Below, piece by piece: positions 24,231 through 34,412 of a stretch of DNA of 64,000 bases. A program made the position numbers and the translations under genes. The notes under the pieces are model-generated. The model was not told where the DNA came from, did no database searches, and worked only from the letters and a program-made list of their open reading frames with translations. The stretch is taken from NCBI GenBank assembly GCA_963843535.1, contig CAWJKU010000001.1:186001-250000 (forward strand), in the 5' to 3' direction. This DNA comes from CAVUNY01 sp963843535. Its GTDB lineage: Bacteria; Chloroflexota; Anaerolineae; Anaerolineales; Anaerolineaceae. The stretch's first letter is position 1. Every line of letters begins with the position of its first letter.

Positions 24231-24371
24231 ATGATCCCCAGCGAGGCGCTACCTTGGAGGCAGGGCAACCTACAATCTTTTCACGCTTCCGGTATCTCCG
24301 AAAATGACCAGAACGATTTTGAAAAAAATATTCGTGCTACAATGCCGACCTCGGCAAAAAACCTTGAATAG
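24231..24371 (+). CDS. Possible 46-residue small protein
   Basis: A short frame, MIPSEALPWRQGNLQSFHAS and onward, has AGAGGATTTGAT before the ATG and stops with TAG at 24371. The product is hydrophilic and not recognised. It lies between a terminator and the BNR-repeat gene, at the likely right end of the tRNA-Phe element. It may be chance. Confidence 0.3.
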   Translation: MIPSEALPWRQGNLQSFHASGISENDQNDFEKNIRATMPTSAKNLE

Positions 24372-24428
24372 ATGGTTGATTGGCTGTAAGATATTTATGA
24401 GGATAAATCAGGTATTCTGAGGGTAGGA

Positions 24429-26519
24429 ATGATTAAATTGGCTTTTGGAGTGGTCCGGCTATTCTTGATATTTGATTTAATTTTTCAAATTTACACACCG
24501 ATGCCTACTTTTGCCCTGGTGAATACCTGGAGTGCCGTAGACCGTCCCTCTACTCCAGGTGGAACTATCTTTGCCATACAGCAATCCGTGTCGAATCCGG
24601 AAATCTTTTATACACTGGTTGACTCTATCGAAGGGAAACGGCTGTTTCGCAGCAGCGACCGCAGCGATCACTGGAACCTGGTCCATCAATTTGACACAGA
24701 AACGTACGATCTGGCGATCGATCCGGAAAATCCGGACATTGTATACGTCGGCGCCCAGGATGGCCTCTTCCGCTCAGTCGATGGAGGCCTGGATTGGGAA
24801 ATTATTAACCTTATTGGTAGGCCGTTTGCACTGCCGGCTTCAAACACAATTTATACTGTCGAGGAAATGGACAATCCACCCGAATCCTGTCAGAATATCG
24901 AGTATTCCTTTACCTGGAGTTTTAACGGTGGAGTGGATTGGGAAAGCAGTGACTTAGGCTGTTTTTCGAATGTAGGAAGCATTACCGCCTCAACCAGCCA
25001 GCCTTATTTGATTTATGTCGTTGTTGGTTTGTTAAATGATTTTCCCCCACGTCCTTTTTAGGATAATTTTCTGTTAAAAAGTCAGGATGGGGGACAGACG
25101 TGGATATCGTTCCCGATCCCATCTGATTCATATTGTTCAGGTTGTCCGCAAATCTTGATCGACCCCGAAAACACGCAGCACTTATATTCCAATCTAAATG
25201 CCTATTTCATGTCCAGCCCGGATGGTGGGCAAACCTGGGACATAAATTACGACTATAATCTGGGCGTCAACTGCAGTATTGGCTGTGCCATAAAATTGGC
25301 GATATCTGGCAGCGATATTTATGCAATTCCGCTTACTCAGCAAACGGAACCTGCTTATCGCTCGGTGGATGGGGGGGAAACCTGGTGGCAATCCTTGAAA
25401 ATCCTTCCCTCCGGAGCGTATGCATTCCTGGCTGATGTGAGCCAACCGGGTCGTTTGTACGCAGGATTGATTGGATATGGCATTTATCGTACTGATGATT
25501 TCGCGGCCAGTTGGGTCGACAGTAATCATGGAATTGAGACAACTGCGCGCTTGAATGCCCTGGCGGTAGCACCTTCCAATCCTGATATCATTTACGCGGC
25601 GAGTGATTATCCACGACCGGCTTTATTTCGTACGCTGGATGGGGGACTCAACTGGAGCCCGCCCCTTCTGGATAACTTGTTTCTGAACCATTCCACCCAA
25701 CCCGGCGAACATGGTATTCGCATTGATAAAATCGCGATCAATCCTGTTGACCCAACTATGGTCTGGGCTGGCGGCCGAGAGGGGTTGTTTGAATTAAAAG
25801 CAGATCTTTGGGGAAAAGTAACGCAAACCGGTGAGATCACTGATCTCGAGGTATCCCTTGCTTTTCCCGACCGTCCATATGCGCTGCTCAATGATGGATC
25901 ACCTTCGATTGGCTACCTCCTGGAAAGAGGGACTGGCTTATTTGGGGATGCTGTCTGGTATCGCCATCCAATCATCGATATCCACCCCGAAATCCTGGCA
26001 ATTGATCCAATCGAAAATAATAGAATCTTGTTTGCCACTAATCGTGGCACAGATCAGGGCATTAAGATTGAATTTTATTCTTCGGAAGACAAGGGGAAAA
26101 ATTTTGAAAAATTGGGTGAAATTGCCCAAAACGATATGATTGGAGACCTGATGGTCTCTCCCTCGAATGAGGAAGTTTTGTTTGAATGGAATCATGCCTC
26201 ATTATCTGACCTCGTGTTTACCAGTTCAGATGGCGGGAGGACCTGGGTGTGCTGGTCCGATGGATTGACCTCAGCATCGTATTACGCCTTTTTTGAATTT
26301 GATCCATCCCATCAAATTGCGTACTATGGAAGCAAAGGCGTGTTCTCGCGTGCGTTAAATGGCGCTGCATGGCAGACAATCGGTCTTGAAGGCCAGGAAA
26401 TCACCGCCTTGAGCCTGTACTCTGGCAAACAGCAGTTTTTATTAGCGGCAACCCAGAATGGATTGTGGCGGTTGGATTTGTTTACCAATTCGATTTGGAT
26501 TCCATCGGTTACCCGTTGA
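24429..26519 (+). pseudogene. BNR/sortilin-like repeat protein with in-frame TAG
   Basis: The frame encodes an exported protein: an N-terminal hydrophobic segment (GVVRLFLIFDLIFQIYTP) and then Asp-box/BNR repeats such as FRSVDGGLDWEI, KSQDGGQTWISF, SSPDGGQTWDIN, YRSVDGGETWWQ, FRTLDGGLNWSP and TSSDGGRTWVCW, typical of a VPS10/photosystem-stability-factor-like beta-propeller. A TAG at 25059-25061 cuts it after 210 residues, but the same frame goes on without shift (DNFLLKSQDGGQTW) to 26519. The full product would be 696 residues. Either a point mutation or a sequence error is responsible. An ATG at 25155 could start the C-terminal part without a signal peptide. Confidence 0.75.
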
Positions 26520-26615
26520 AGGTTGAAAGGTTGTGTAATTTACACCGCCATTTGTCGATTCTCCTGTCAGGCAGCACACTGGAAAATCATTAGTGGGGTT
26601 GTTGATTGTGGCATT

Positions 26616-28310
26616 TTAATATTTTGATAGGTCAACCACCCATGCTCCGTGAGAGTAGTAAACTAAAGCAAAACGGTCATCAGGGGACCAATTGACCGGA
26701 TGGTAGCTGTTGTTCGCAAGGAGTTTGGCCTCACTGATTGTCAGGAGGAAAAGTTCCTTATGGGCGTTGACTAACAAGGCGCGCGTTGAATCATGCGCCC
26801 AATGCAGCTCGAAATCCAGCCTCAAAAAATTACTCGCTGGGTCGCTCTCTACCGGTTTCGTGCTTACGAAATAATTTCCACTCAGTTTGCCGCTCGTAGC
26901 ATCAAACAGGCTGGCGACCACCGAATTGCTGGCAGCAGATTGGCGAATGACCCAGGCATATTTCATATTTGGGCTCCAAAAGGCACGCACAGCGTCTGGT
27001 ACGAGCACGGTGCTGGTCTGAGTCCTCGGGTTGTATGCCAGCATACCGGCTGGAAGGGGCGAATCGAGTGGAGAAAAAGCTTTATTGGGACTGTTGACCA
27101 GATAAAGCAGAGAACTATCCGGCTTCCAGCCACAGAATAAAATACGCGAGGAAGGTGATTCGGCAAGCAAACCATTGGTCTTTGTTTGCAGGTCGTACAG
27201 ACTGTAGCGTTTCGCGTAAAAGTCATTGGATAGCGTGGTGTCCAGGGTCACCCATCGTTGGTCAGGTGAAACAGACGGGTATTGATGAAAATCGCCGCTG
27301 CCCATAGAGTTGTAAAATTGGAACAGCAACTCTCCAGTCTGGCTGTTGAAATAGCGATAGGTGGAGTTACCAAACCTGAATACAATCACCTCGTCTGTCA
27401 GCCAATAGGGATAAATTTCAATGCTAACTTCTTTGAGTCGTAATTGATTCACCTCTCCCGACTCGACGTTCAGAATATCAACTAACAGCGCTTCTACCAC
27501 GGGGGGGTTGTTGCCCTGTTCTAACCGGCCTCTAATGACCATCAAATGCTTGAAATTAGGGGACATATAGCCGCCTAAATTTTCAAACGAGGCGGTAGCC
27601 AGGTAACGTGGTTTCGGCTGGTTGGTATTCCACAGGTAGAAGTCCTTTGGATGGTTATTTATATCAAAAGGCTCCTGATATATGGTAAGCATCAAGGCCG
27701 AATCATCGGGAGCCCATTGAATGGATTGGTCGCAGTTAAGGAAATCGACCGCCTCCGGCACGGCCAGGGGAGCGTTCCCCACTAATTTACGGTCAGGTAG
27801 CCGGTATAGACTGATATCGCTGGCGGAGCATTCGGCTACAAACTGGTTATGTGGCGAATAAGAGCGCGGTTGGTTCACATTCTGCGTCTCGTTGAGCGTT
27901 AAGTTACCGTTTTCATCCAGGTTGACCAGATGGGTTTGACCTAACGGAGCATCGAAGCTGAATGTTCGTTCGCCCACCCACATGGCATATTCCAGACCAA
28001 AAATGGAGTCCCAATTGAACTGAATAACCGGTACTTGCCACTCCAAAGGCTGAGGTGTGGGCATAGTATGTAGGGTCCGGGTCGGTGCCGAAATAGAGGT
28101 TGGGCTGGCAATAGAAACCTGGGTGGGCTTTTGCGGCTGGGTTGCTGTAGGCAATTCAGTGGGGGAAGAGGGGACACTCGAGGCCGAAGTTGCTGAACAG
28201 GCAGTGAGGAGTAGAGCTATGCAGATAGTGAAAAATTTTCTGAAAAGAGAAGGTGGCATGGCTTTTATAGATATGAAACCTGTCTCATTTGTTTTTTGTG
28301 ACGAATTCAT
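26616..28310 (-). CDS. Lipoprotein with TolB/WD40-like propeller
   Basis: This 564-residue protein is predicted to be surface-anchored. Its N-terminus has a type II signal peptide, RKFFTICIALLLTACSATSA, with lipobox LTAC and Cys near residue 38. A S/T/P-rich stalk of about 60 residues follows. The rest reads as repeated strands with W-x-P/D motifs (SIQWAPDDSALMLT, WVTLDTTLSN, CGWKPDSSLLYLV, AFWSPNMKYAWVI, WSPDDRFALVYYSH), a TolB-like beta-propeller pattern. An internal start at 28259 (MPPSLFRKFF) would give a more normal signal peptide and may be the true one. Function unknown. Confidence 0.8.
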   Translation of the reverse strand: MNSSQKTNETGFISIKAMPPSLFRKFFTICIALLLTACSATSASSVPSSPTELPTATQPQKPTQVSIASPTSISAPTRTLHTMPTPQPLEWQVPVIQFNWDSIFGLEYAMWVGERTFSFDAPLGQTHLVNLDENGNLTLNETQNVNQPRSYSPHNQFVAECSASDISLYRLPDRKLVGNAPLAVPEAVDFLNCDQSIQWAPDDSALMLTIYQEPFDINNHPKDFYLWNTNQPKPRYLATASFENLGGYMSPNFKHLMVIRGRLEQGNNPPVVEALLVDILNVESGEVNQLRLKEVSIEIYPYWLTDEVIVFRFGNSTYRYFNSQTGELLFQFYNSMGSGDFHQYPSVSPDQRWVTLDTTLSNDFYAKRYSLYDLQTKTNGLLAESPSSRILFCGWKPDSSLLYLVNSPNKAFSPLDSPLPAGMLAYNPRTQTSTVLVPDAVRAFWSPNMKYAWVIRQSAASNSVVASLFDATSGKLSGNYFVSTKPVESDPASNFLRLDFELHWAHDSTRALLVNAHKELFLLTISEAKLLANNSYHPVNWSPDDRFALVYYSHGAWVVDLSKY

Positions 28311-28838
28311 GAATGGCTACGATTGAACAGATATTATATTTGCCTTTATCATAACCGGTGCTTGTTGCAGGTGTGTTACATCGGTGTTACAGGTCGGTTA
28401 CGGGTTTTATCCGCAGTTCAGGATTAGCCCATAATTTGACAATATAATCAGCAGGCTGGCCGTGATCTTCACAAATCATTGGAAAAGGCTGAGCGCTTCC
28501 ACTCTTTGCTTCTTAACTATGGTGACAGGTTCCCTTCCCGCTGTCGGTCCTATTTTTAGGGCATCTATTTTCTGCCATTAATTTTTAGAGTAATTAGCCG
28601 GAGTCTTTTTTTAAAAATGGCTGGCGAGAGTAAAGGGAAGGAAAAACACACATAGCTGCTCTCCTTCCAGATCCAGGTACTAGCTAACTATGCTTAAATC
28701 GTAAAATTTGCGAATACATATCCCAGAACTATCATCAATTTTGAGTAAACCTCTTGATTTTCTATTAAATTCTTGATATCTTTATTACACATATAAAGAT
28801 TAATTCAGGTCATTGTCAATCCAGAATCTCAAGCAAGC
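28311..28838. other. AT-rich intergenic region, no gene seen
   Basis: This stretch lies between the divergent lipoprotein and BTAD regulator genes. It is AT-rich with no open frame of convincing composition on either strand. It presumably holds both promoters, but no promoter pair stood out enough to call. Confidence 0.5.
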
Positions 28839-28877
28839 ATCGCTCCCTTTAATCTGGAAAGGAGCGATTTTGTTTTT
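28839..28877 (+). terminator. Terminator-like hairpin just before the BTAD gene
   Basis: ATCGCTCC-CTTT and AAAG-GAGCGAT pair across AATCTGG and are followed by TTTGTTTTT. It ends 25 bases before the ATG at 28902, so it is either an attenuator of that gene or holds its ribosome-binding GGAG (28861-28864) in the stem. Confidence 0.55.
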
Positions 28878-28901
28878 CGGGCCTGGGGCATTCGAAGAAA
28901 A

Positions 28902-31900
28902 ATGGGCGGTATTTTAGATACGATCCGGGTATCAATCCTTGGTCCTCCAGCAGTCACCTGGAAGGGACCAACACTTTCAATTCCTCGTCGTCAGGCGCGG
29001 GCGCTTTTATACAGGATGGCTGCTGATCTCGAATTAATCCCCAGAGAGGAAATTAGTTTCTTGTTTTGGCCTGATTTTCCAGAAAGTGAAGCCAAACGCA
29101 ACCTGACTCACTTATTAACCCATCTCCGCCGGGCAATCCCAGTCACTGACCTTTTTATATCGAAAGATAGTTCGATTGGGCTTAATCCTGGAATATTCTG
29201 GTCCGATGCATATGAATTCAAGGTTCAACCACATTCATCAGAGAAAAAAAAGGTAGATCAAAGTCATACGGCTGCACTGGAAAAGGTGATCAGCCTTTAT
29301 CGCGGCCCATTTTTAAGCGGTTTTTCATCGCCAGGTTTTCCTGAATATGAGGCATGGTTGACGCCAAAAAGACATGCCTTTGAGGTGCTCTACCTGGAGC
29401 GGTTAAGTGAACTGGTTGATCTGTTCAAGGCATACAAGGAATATCCAAAAGCAATCGCCTGCGCCAACCGTTACCTGGAAACCGATGAATTGTCTGAGGA
29501 GATGCATCGCAAGCTTATGGGGATTTATGCCACCATTGGAGATCTGGCGGCAGTCCAACGCCAATTTGAAAATTGTATGGTCATATTGGAACGTGAGCTA
29601 AGCGTCAGCCCACTGCCTGAAACCTGGGCCATCTACAAGTCGGCTCTGGAAAATCGAACCTGCATGCCTGCTTCAGCCAGGCGGATAGATAGCAAGCCAA
29701 TTCCCAAAATGGACATCCCGATCATTGGTCGAGACGATGTGCTCAGTGAGTTGCACCATATTTTCGACCAGGCTGGTCGCGGGCCTGGGAAGTTTGTGCT
29801 GGTTTCAGGAGAACCCGGAATTGGTAAGACCCGCCTGGTTAAGGAGTATATTGCACCTCACAAGCAAAAAGTGAACGTATTAACTGCGATAGGTGATCCT
29901 GGGACCAGGCATCTTCCCTACCAATTGGTCACTGACCTTATACGTCTGGCGGTTAAAACCAACCTGGAAATTATTAAAGGACAGACAGTCTGGTTGGCAG
30001 AATGTTCTCGTTTGTTGCCAGAACTGCGCAAACTTATTCCTACTCTCCCAACGCCATTGCCCACCAACCATGAAGAAGCTCGCATTCGTCTCTTCGAAGC
30101 CGCCTATCAGATCATCAGCTACCTGGCATGTGGGCCGAAACCGCTGATTATATGGCTGGATGATCTGCATTGGGCCGATGCCAATTCCCTCGAGTGGCTG
30201 GCTTACCTGGGACACCGCCTGGTTTCCTCGGAATGTAAGGGCCTTGTGGCTATTGGAACTTATCGAGTAGAAGAAGCTGAGAGGCTGACGGTTTTACGGG
30301 AAGCGCTTTACCAAACGGGGATTGCAGTCGAATTTTCGTTAAATGGGTTAAAACCAGGTGATGTGTGCCAGTTAGTCTATTATTTTTTTGGGCAAGATGC
30401 GGTAAATTATTCAATCGCAAACAGGCTATATCAAATTTCTGGCGGGAATCCATTTTTCCTGCTGGAAATTCTACAATCATTATTAGAAACCAATTGGGTT
30501 CCAAATGGACCGGAAGACCTGGATAATATTCAACTGCCTGGAACGATTCGTGAAGCTGTCATGCATCGCCTGGAGCGTTTGAACTCAAAAGAAAGGCAGG
30601 TTCTGGAAGCCGCTGCTATTCTTGGAACAAACTTTCCTTACGAGACTCTGTTTTTAACTGCCGGGCGCAGTGAAACGGAAACCCTGGAAAGCCTGGAAAT
30701 TCTGGCTTCACGCTGGCTCATCCAGGAGCATGAACATGGTTACCAATTCAGGCACGAGCTGATCCAGACGGCAATTTGCGGAAATCTAAGTCCCTGGCGG
30801 CGACGGCTGCTTCACCGCCGGGCGGGTGAAGCTCTGGAGATATTACACGGTGGCCAATATTCACAACTGGCCTGGCATTTTGAACGCGCTGGTTTATTGG
30901 CCAAGGCTGGCGGTTATTACCTTCAGGCAGGCATAAATGCCCTGGATATTTTTGCGAATGACGAAGCCCAACGATCTTTAAACCGGGCATTACAGGTTTT
31001 AAATCGTGAATTGGAAACTGATCTTTCCCCCGACGCCATTAAGGCTAACCAGCGTATGCAAATCCAGGTTCTTTCGCGGCAAAGCTGGATTCTACGCCTG
31101 GTTGGCGAGATGGATTCTTACTGGCAAAATTTACAGGATGAAAACCGAATCGCGACCCTTGTGGATGATCAGTCCGCGCTGGCTAATTTACGATTAAGAG
31201 AGGCTGCCTATTATAACTGGCTTAGCCAGTATATCCAGGCAATTGCCAGCGCCGAAAAAGCCCTCGTATTATGTCAAGACCTTGGTGATCAGGCAATCAA
31301 AGGTCAGGCCTACCGCGAAATTGGATTGGCAGACCGTTCTTTGGGTGATTGGGGCGAGGCACAGAACTCGCTCAAAAAAGCTTTGAATATCTTTATTGAA
31401 ACAAAGCGCACGAAACTTGAGATTCATACCCTCGGAAACCTGTCCACCCTGTATTTGCGAATGGATGATTCTGACATGGCGCTTGAATATGCCCGGCGGG
31501 CCTTGACTCGCTGTGAAGAAAAGGGGGGGTCATTTGATCGCCGGATTCCTCTTGGGGATATTGGCGCTGCAGCCACCCGGCTTGGAGAATATGACCTTGC
31601 CCAATCATGCCTGCAGGAAAGCCTGGCAATAGCCGAACAAATCGCCGACCGCACTCAGGAAATTTTTTGCCGAGGTCACCTGGGCTGGCTGGAAATTCAA
31701 CGCAGCAATTACACCCAGGCTCTTTCTCAGCTCCAATTTGCTCTTGAACTGGCAGAACGAATTAAATCGAATGAAGAAATGGCTTGGCTGCACAATGGCC
31801 TGGCAGAGGCATATCGCTGCTCAGGGGATCTGGATTCAGCCAGGTCGCATGCCCGGCAAGCCCTGACAATTTCCGAAAGCCAGGGCCACCAACCTGACCT

Positions 31901-31937
31901 GGAACAGGCTCGTAAAATCATCGCCCAGATAAACTGA
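28902..31937 (+). CDS. BTAD regulator with AAA ATPase and TPR domains
   Basis: This is a large signal-transduction protein of the SARP/AfsR-like class with 1,011 residues. Residues 1-100 are an OmpR-like winged helix (RVSILGPPAVTWKGPTLSIP, ALLYRMAADLELIPREEISF). Residues 100-250 are a bacterial transcriptional activation (BTAD) domain. Residues about 275-560 are an AAA_16-type STAND ATPase with Walker A GEPGIGKTR (about 303-311) and Walker B IIWLDDLHWAD (about 416-426). Residues 650-1011 are TPR-like repeats (GQAYREIGLADRSLGDWGEA, LGNLSTLYLRMDDSDMALEY). It lies upstream of a second BTAD protein and the injection-system locus and is a candidate activator of it. The signal is unknown. Confidence 0.88.
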   Translation: MGGILDTIRVSILGPPAVTWKGPTLSIPRRQARALLYRMAADLELIPREEISFLFWPDFPESEAKRNLTHLLTHLRRAIPVTDLFISKDSSIGLNPGIFWSDAYEFKVQPHSSEKKKVDQSHTAALEKVISLYRGPFLSGFSSPGFPEYEAWLTPKRHAFEVLYLERLSELVDLFKAYKEYPKAIACANRYLETDELSEEMHRKLMGIYATIGDLAAVQRQFENCMVILERELSVSPLPETWAIYKSALENRTCMPASARRIDSKPIPKMDIPIIGRDDVLSELHHIFDQAGRGPGKFVLVSGEPGIGKTRLVKEYIAPHKQKVNVLTAIGDPGTRHLPYQLVTDLIRLAVKTNLEIIKGQTVWLAECSRLLPELRKLIPTLPTPLPTNHEEARIRLFEAAYQIISYLACGPKPLIIWLDDLHWADANSLEWLAYLGHRLVSSECKGLVAIGTYRVEEAERLTVLREALYQTGIAVEFSLNGLKPGDVCQLVYYFFGQDAVNYSIANRLYQISGGNPFFLLEILQSLLETNWVPNGPEDLDNIQLPGTIREAVMHRLERLNSKERQVLEAAAILGTNFPYETLFLTAGRSETETLESLEILASRWLIQEHEHGYQFRHELIQTAICGNLSPWRRRLLHRRAGEALEILHGGQYSQLAWHFERAGLLAKAGGYYLQAGINALDIFANDEAQRSLNRALQVLNRELETDLSPDAIKANQRMQIQVLSRQSWILRLVGEMDSYWQNLQDENRIATLVDDQSALANLRLREAAYYNWLSQYIQAIASAEKALVLCQDLGDQAIKGQAYREIGLADRSLGDWGEAQNSLKKALNIFIETKRTKLEIHTLGNLSTLYLRMDDSDMALEYARRALTRCEEKGGSFDRRIPLGDIGAAATRLGEYDLAQSCLQESLAIAEQIADRTQEIFCRGHLGWLEIQRSNYTQALSQLQFALELAERIKSNEEMAWLHNGLAEAYRCSGDLDSARSHARQALTISESQGHQPDLEQARKIIAQIN

Positions 31938-32029
31938 TGTAGCCTTTTTGTAGCCAGCGACATGTTATTCTGAGACTGGCTATTTTTTGGAATCAAACCA
32001 AATACTTATTCTGCGGGAGTGCATTGGTA

Positions 32030-32236
32030 ATGGATACCCTGCCAGACTATGTATCTTACCTGCTGCGGTTGTGGAAATCTGTCGAAGACAAACAAGTATT
32101 TTGGCATGCCAACCTCGAATGTACACAAGATGGAAAAATACTTAATTTTGACAGTATCTACCAACTGGCTGCTTATTTGACTTCGCATTTCGGCCAGAAA
32201 AGTGAAAGGGAGCAGAATTTAACTCACCAGAACTGA
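32030..32236 (+). CDS. Small 'RLW' protein
   Basis: The 68-residue protein starts MDTLPDYVSYLLRLWKSVED (an in-frame start two codons upstream at 32024 is also possible). Its pattern is YLLRLW, a charged gap, WHANLE, GKILNFDSIYQLAAYL. The same plan (FVVRLW ... HWRGSIDHI ... LYFNELNGIIRFI) occurs in the small protein ending at 34915. Proteins of this kind are common in Chloroflexota next to regulators, but no function is known to me. It lies 32 bases before the BTAD gene and is probably co-transcribed. Confidence 0.65.
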   Translation: MDTLPDYVSYLLRLWKSVEDKQVFWHANLECTQDGKILNFDSIYQLAAYLTSHFGQKSEREQNLTHQN

Positions 32237-32268
32237 TCAACGTTCCAGACTTTTCATGAAATGCTACC

Positions 32269-33219
32269 ATGTTTGATATCAAATTATTTGGCACGGGTTT
32301 CGTAAAATTCAATGGTCAATTGCTAACCGGGTTTCCCAACCAGCAACCAGGATTGCTGTTGTGTTACTTGCTGCTTAACAGGGATTACCCACAGAATCGA
32401 GAGCTCCTGGCAACGACCTTATGGCCCGAAGTACCCTCCGCAACGGCGCGAAAATGCTTGCGAAATGCTTTATGGCGTTTACGGCAGAACTTTGAATCGG
32501 TGGATGCCTGCCTGGATGAAGCCCTTCTGGCAACGGAAGATAGCCTGTCATTGATTAACTTCGACCAGATCAACCTGGATATCCAGTGCTTCGAAGCTGC
32601 AATTGTTCCAAATAAAGACCTGGCCGGCTGGCAGCTTTCGGTCGAGCAGGTTACCCAGCTGGAATTAGCCATCGATCTGCGTTGTGGGGATTTGCTGGAA
32701 GGGGTTTATGAAGATTGGGTACTCTACGATCGCGAACGGTTGAATTTATTATTTCTGAACACTCTAAATAAACTGATGGTCTATTATGGCATGAATGGAT
32801 TTTATGAGCGCGGTCTTGCTTGCGGCGAGAAGATTCTGGTCCTGGACAGAACCTACGAAAAAATTTACCGTCAAATGATGTGGCTCTTCTGCCTGTTGGG
32901 GGATAACGATCTGGCGCTCAAGAAATACAGGCAGTGCTGCCAGGTAATGCGGGATGAACTTGGGATTGATCCAATGCCAGAGACCAGGCGGCTTTACGAG
33001 AAAATCCTGCATGACCAGTTCAATCCTCACGAAATGCACTTCTTGAACGAGGCTTTGCCAGATACCCCACATGTTAAAAACCAATCTTCAATGCCTCCCT
33101 CAGAAAGCACGTACCGGAAGCTGCGGTTTATTCAAGATAGCATCGAAAATATGAATTCCCAACTCAGCAGTCTGAACCAATTACTGGCTGAGACGATGAA
33201 TCAACTTCAAAGCTCATAA
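32269..33219 (+). CDS. BTAD-domain transcriptional regulator
   Basis: The 316-residue SARP-like protein has an N-terminal winged helix (MFDIKLFGTGFVKFNGQLLT, then LLATTLWPEVPSATARKCLR). A BTAD domain follows (about 95-250) with YEDWVLYDRERLNLLFLNTL and the family-typical DELGIDPMPETRRLYEKIL. The C-terminal 60 residues form a predicted coiled coil (LRFIQDSIENMNSQLSSLNQ). Unlike the larger regulator upstream it has no ATPase or TPR part. It ends just before an IS630 element and, without that insertion, would precede the injection-system genes. Confidence 0.85.
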   Translation: MFDIKLFGTGFVKFNGQLLTGFPNQQPGLLLCYLLLNRDYPQNRELLATTLWPEVPSATARKCLRNALWRLRQNFESVDACLDEALLATEDSLSLINFDQINLDIQCFEAAIVPNKDLAGWQLSVEQVTQLELAIDLRCGDLLEGVYEDWVLYDRERLNLLFLNTLNKLMVYYGMNGFYERGLACGEKILVLDRTYEKIYRQMMWLFCLLGDNDLALKKYRQCCQVMRDELGIDPMPETRRLYEKILHDQFNPHEMHFLNEALPDTPHVKNQSSMPPSESTYRKLRFIQDSIENMNSQLSSLNQLLAETMNQLQSS

Positions 33220-33263
33220 ACTTTTAAAGATATAAGAATATACACTAAGTAGAAACATAAAAG

Positions 33264-33794
33264 TCATGAAAGGTGAGCCCCGATTATGGCTAAGACCTTA
33301 TCCGGGGTTTGGTTGAAACGGTGGAAGAAATTTTCTGAAGCCTCGATCAGTACCTTAACAGATTCATACAACTCGCAGTGCGTGACCTCCCGGCGGAAAT
33401 GCCGCCAAAGCATTTCGATCGGGTTCAGCCAGGGCGAGTATGTCGGCAAGTACAACAAAACTAATCGCCCAGCAGCGGAACGGAGCACGGCTTCTACCTC
33501 TCCGTCCTGATGGCAGATGAAGTTATCCCAGGTGACAAAAATGGTTCCCGTGGGATACTTATCCACCATAGCTTGTAGCAATTCAGCCACTTCCTGGCTG
33601 CGCTTTCGTTTGCGGATCAAAACAACCGTCTCTCCGGTGTGGTAATTGACCGCTCCTAAGCCATAGTGCACCTTAGGTTGACCTGGGGTGGAGATCATAA
33701 CTTGCTGACCTTTGGGACTCCACATCGCACGTAAGGTGGGCAGCCAACTGAGGTTGAATTCATCTGCATAGTAGAATACATCTCCAGGCTTCAA
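33264..33794 (-). CDS. IS630 transposase, catalytic part (OrfB)
   Basis: This is the DDE catalytic half of the IS630 transposase. It reads MKPGDVFYYADEFNLSWLPT, then VTWDNFICHQDG and YLPTYSPWLNPIEMLWRHFR. These hold the D...D...E residues (Asp in FYYADEFN, Asp in VTWDNF, Glu in NPIEMLWR). The ATG at 33794 is not needed if it is made as a fusion. The frame continues upstream as KEIEETRDGLKPGD after a -1 shift at the A8 run in OrfA (33820-33830). Complete and probably active. Confidence 0.88.
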   Translation of the reverse strand: MKPGDVFYYADEFNLSWLPTLRAMWSPKGQQVMISTPGQPKVHYGLGAVNYHTGETVVLIRKRKRSQEVAELLQAMVDKYPTGTIFVTWDNFICHQDGEVEAVLRSAAGRLVLLYLPTYSPWLNPIEMLWRHFRREVTHCELYESVKVLIEASENFFHRFNQTPDKVLAIIGAHLS

Positions 33795-34312
33795 TCCGTC
33801 GCGGGTTTCTTCGATCTCCTTTTTTTTACCTGATAATCTGGGTCAGGGCTGCTGATAGTGTGTTGGGGTTGGCTAAATACGATTTCTTCTTTTGCCAGCT
33901 CCCTGCGAACCGTTTCATGCGAGACGCGCACACCTGTTTCTTCAGCCAGATAATCTGCCAAGCGGCGTAACGTCCACATCGAGTATTCCAATCCCAGACT
34001 GCGCGGTCTCAGGCGGACGGTTTCTTTGAGCCGGGTTCGATATGCTTCGGTCACCGTGCTGCTGCGCCCAGCCCGCGGGTTATCGGATAAACCAGATACC
34101 CCTTCTGCGATGTAACGTTTGAGCCAACGCAAAACCGTGATGTAACTTTCGCGCACTATGAGAGCAATCTCCTCCGCCTTCAAACTTTTTTCTGCAGAAA
34201 GCAGTACCATTTGGGCACGAGTTCGATAGCGAGGTATCTTTGTCTTTTGGTAAAGTTCTTCTAGCTCGGAGAGTTGTTTGTCAGTTAATGGCGGTACCTG
34301 TAAGCGTTCCAT
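33791..34312 (-). CDS. IS630 transposase, helix-turn-helix part (OrfA)
   Basis: The 173-residue OrfA carries the DNA-binding half: MERLQVPPLTDKQLSELEEL, AEEIALIVRESYITVLRWLK and LSDNPRAGRSSTVTEAYRTR. Near its end the codons GTA AAA AAA AGG contain eight A in a row. A -1 slip there gives a fused OrfAB transposase, the usual IS630 arrangement. Unslipped reading ends KKRRSKKPATD. Confidence 0.88.
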   Translation of the reverse strand: MERLQVPPLTDKQLSELEELYQKTKIPRYRTRAQMVLLSAEKSLKAEEIALIVRESYITVLRWLKRYIAEGVSGLSDNPRAGRSSTVTEAYRTRLKETVRLRPRSLGLEYSMWTLRRLADYLAEETGVRVSHETVRRELAKEEIVFSQPQHTISSPDPDYQVKKRRSKKPATD

Positions 34313-34412
34313 GCCACCATTATACCTTTCAAAATTTATGTGTTTTTACTTAGATAAATCTTGAGTTTGGCCTTTTAGGTTTCGGCCCTTTCCAGATATA
34401 AAAAAGAGTTTT

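Larger units (their letters stand above)
33241..34356. mobile_element. IS630-family insertion sequence
   Basis: The element of about 1.1 kb has imperfect terminal inverted repeats of about 30 bases: CTAAGTAGAAACATAAAA...GAAAGG on the left (from 33245) and, reverse-complemented, CTAAGTAAAAACACATAAA...GAAAGG on the right (to 34353). TA lies next to both ends, as expected for IS630 insertion. It carries two overlapping minus-strand reading frames. It sits between a BTAD regulator and the injection-system operon. Confidence 0.85.

Noticed and set aside
25059..25061. Read-through TAG coding a 22nd amino acid
   Set aside because: No supporting genes or context are visible; a single nonsense change is simpler.
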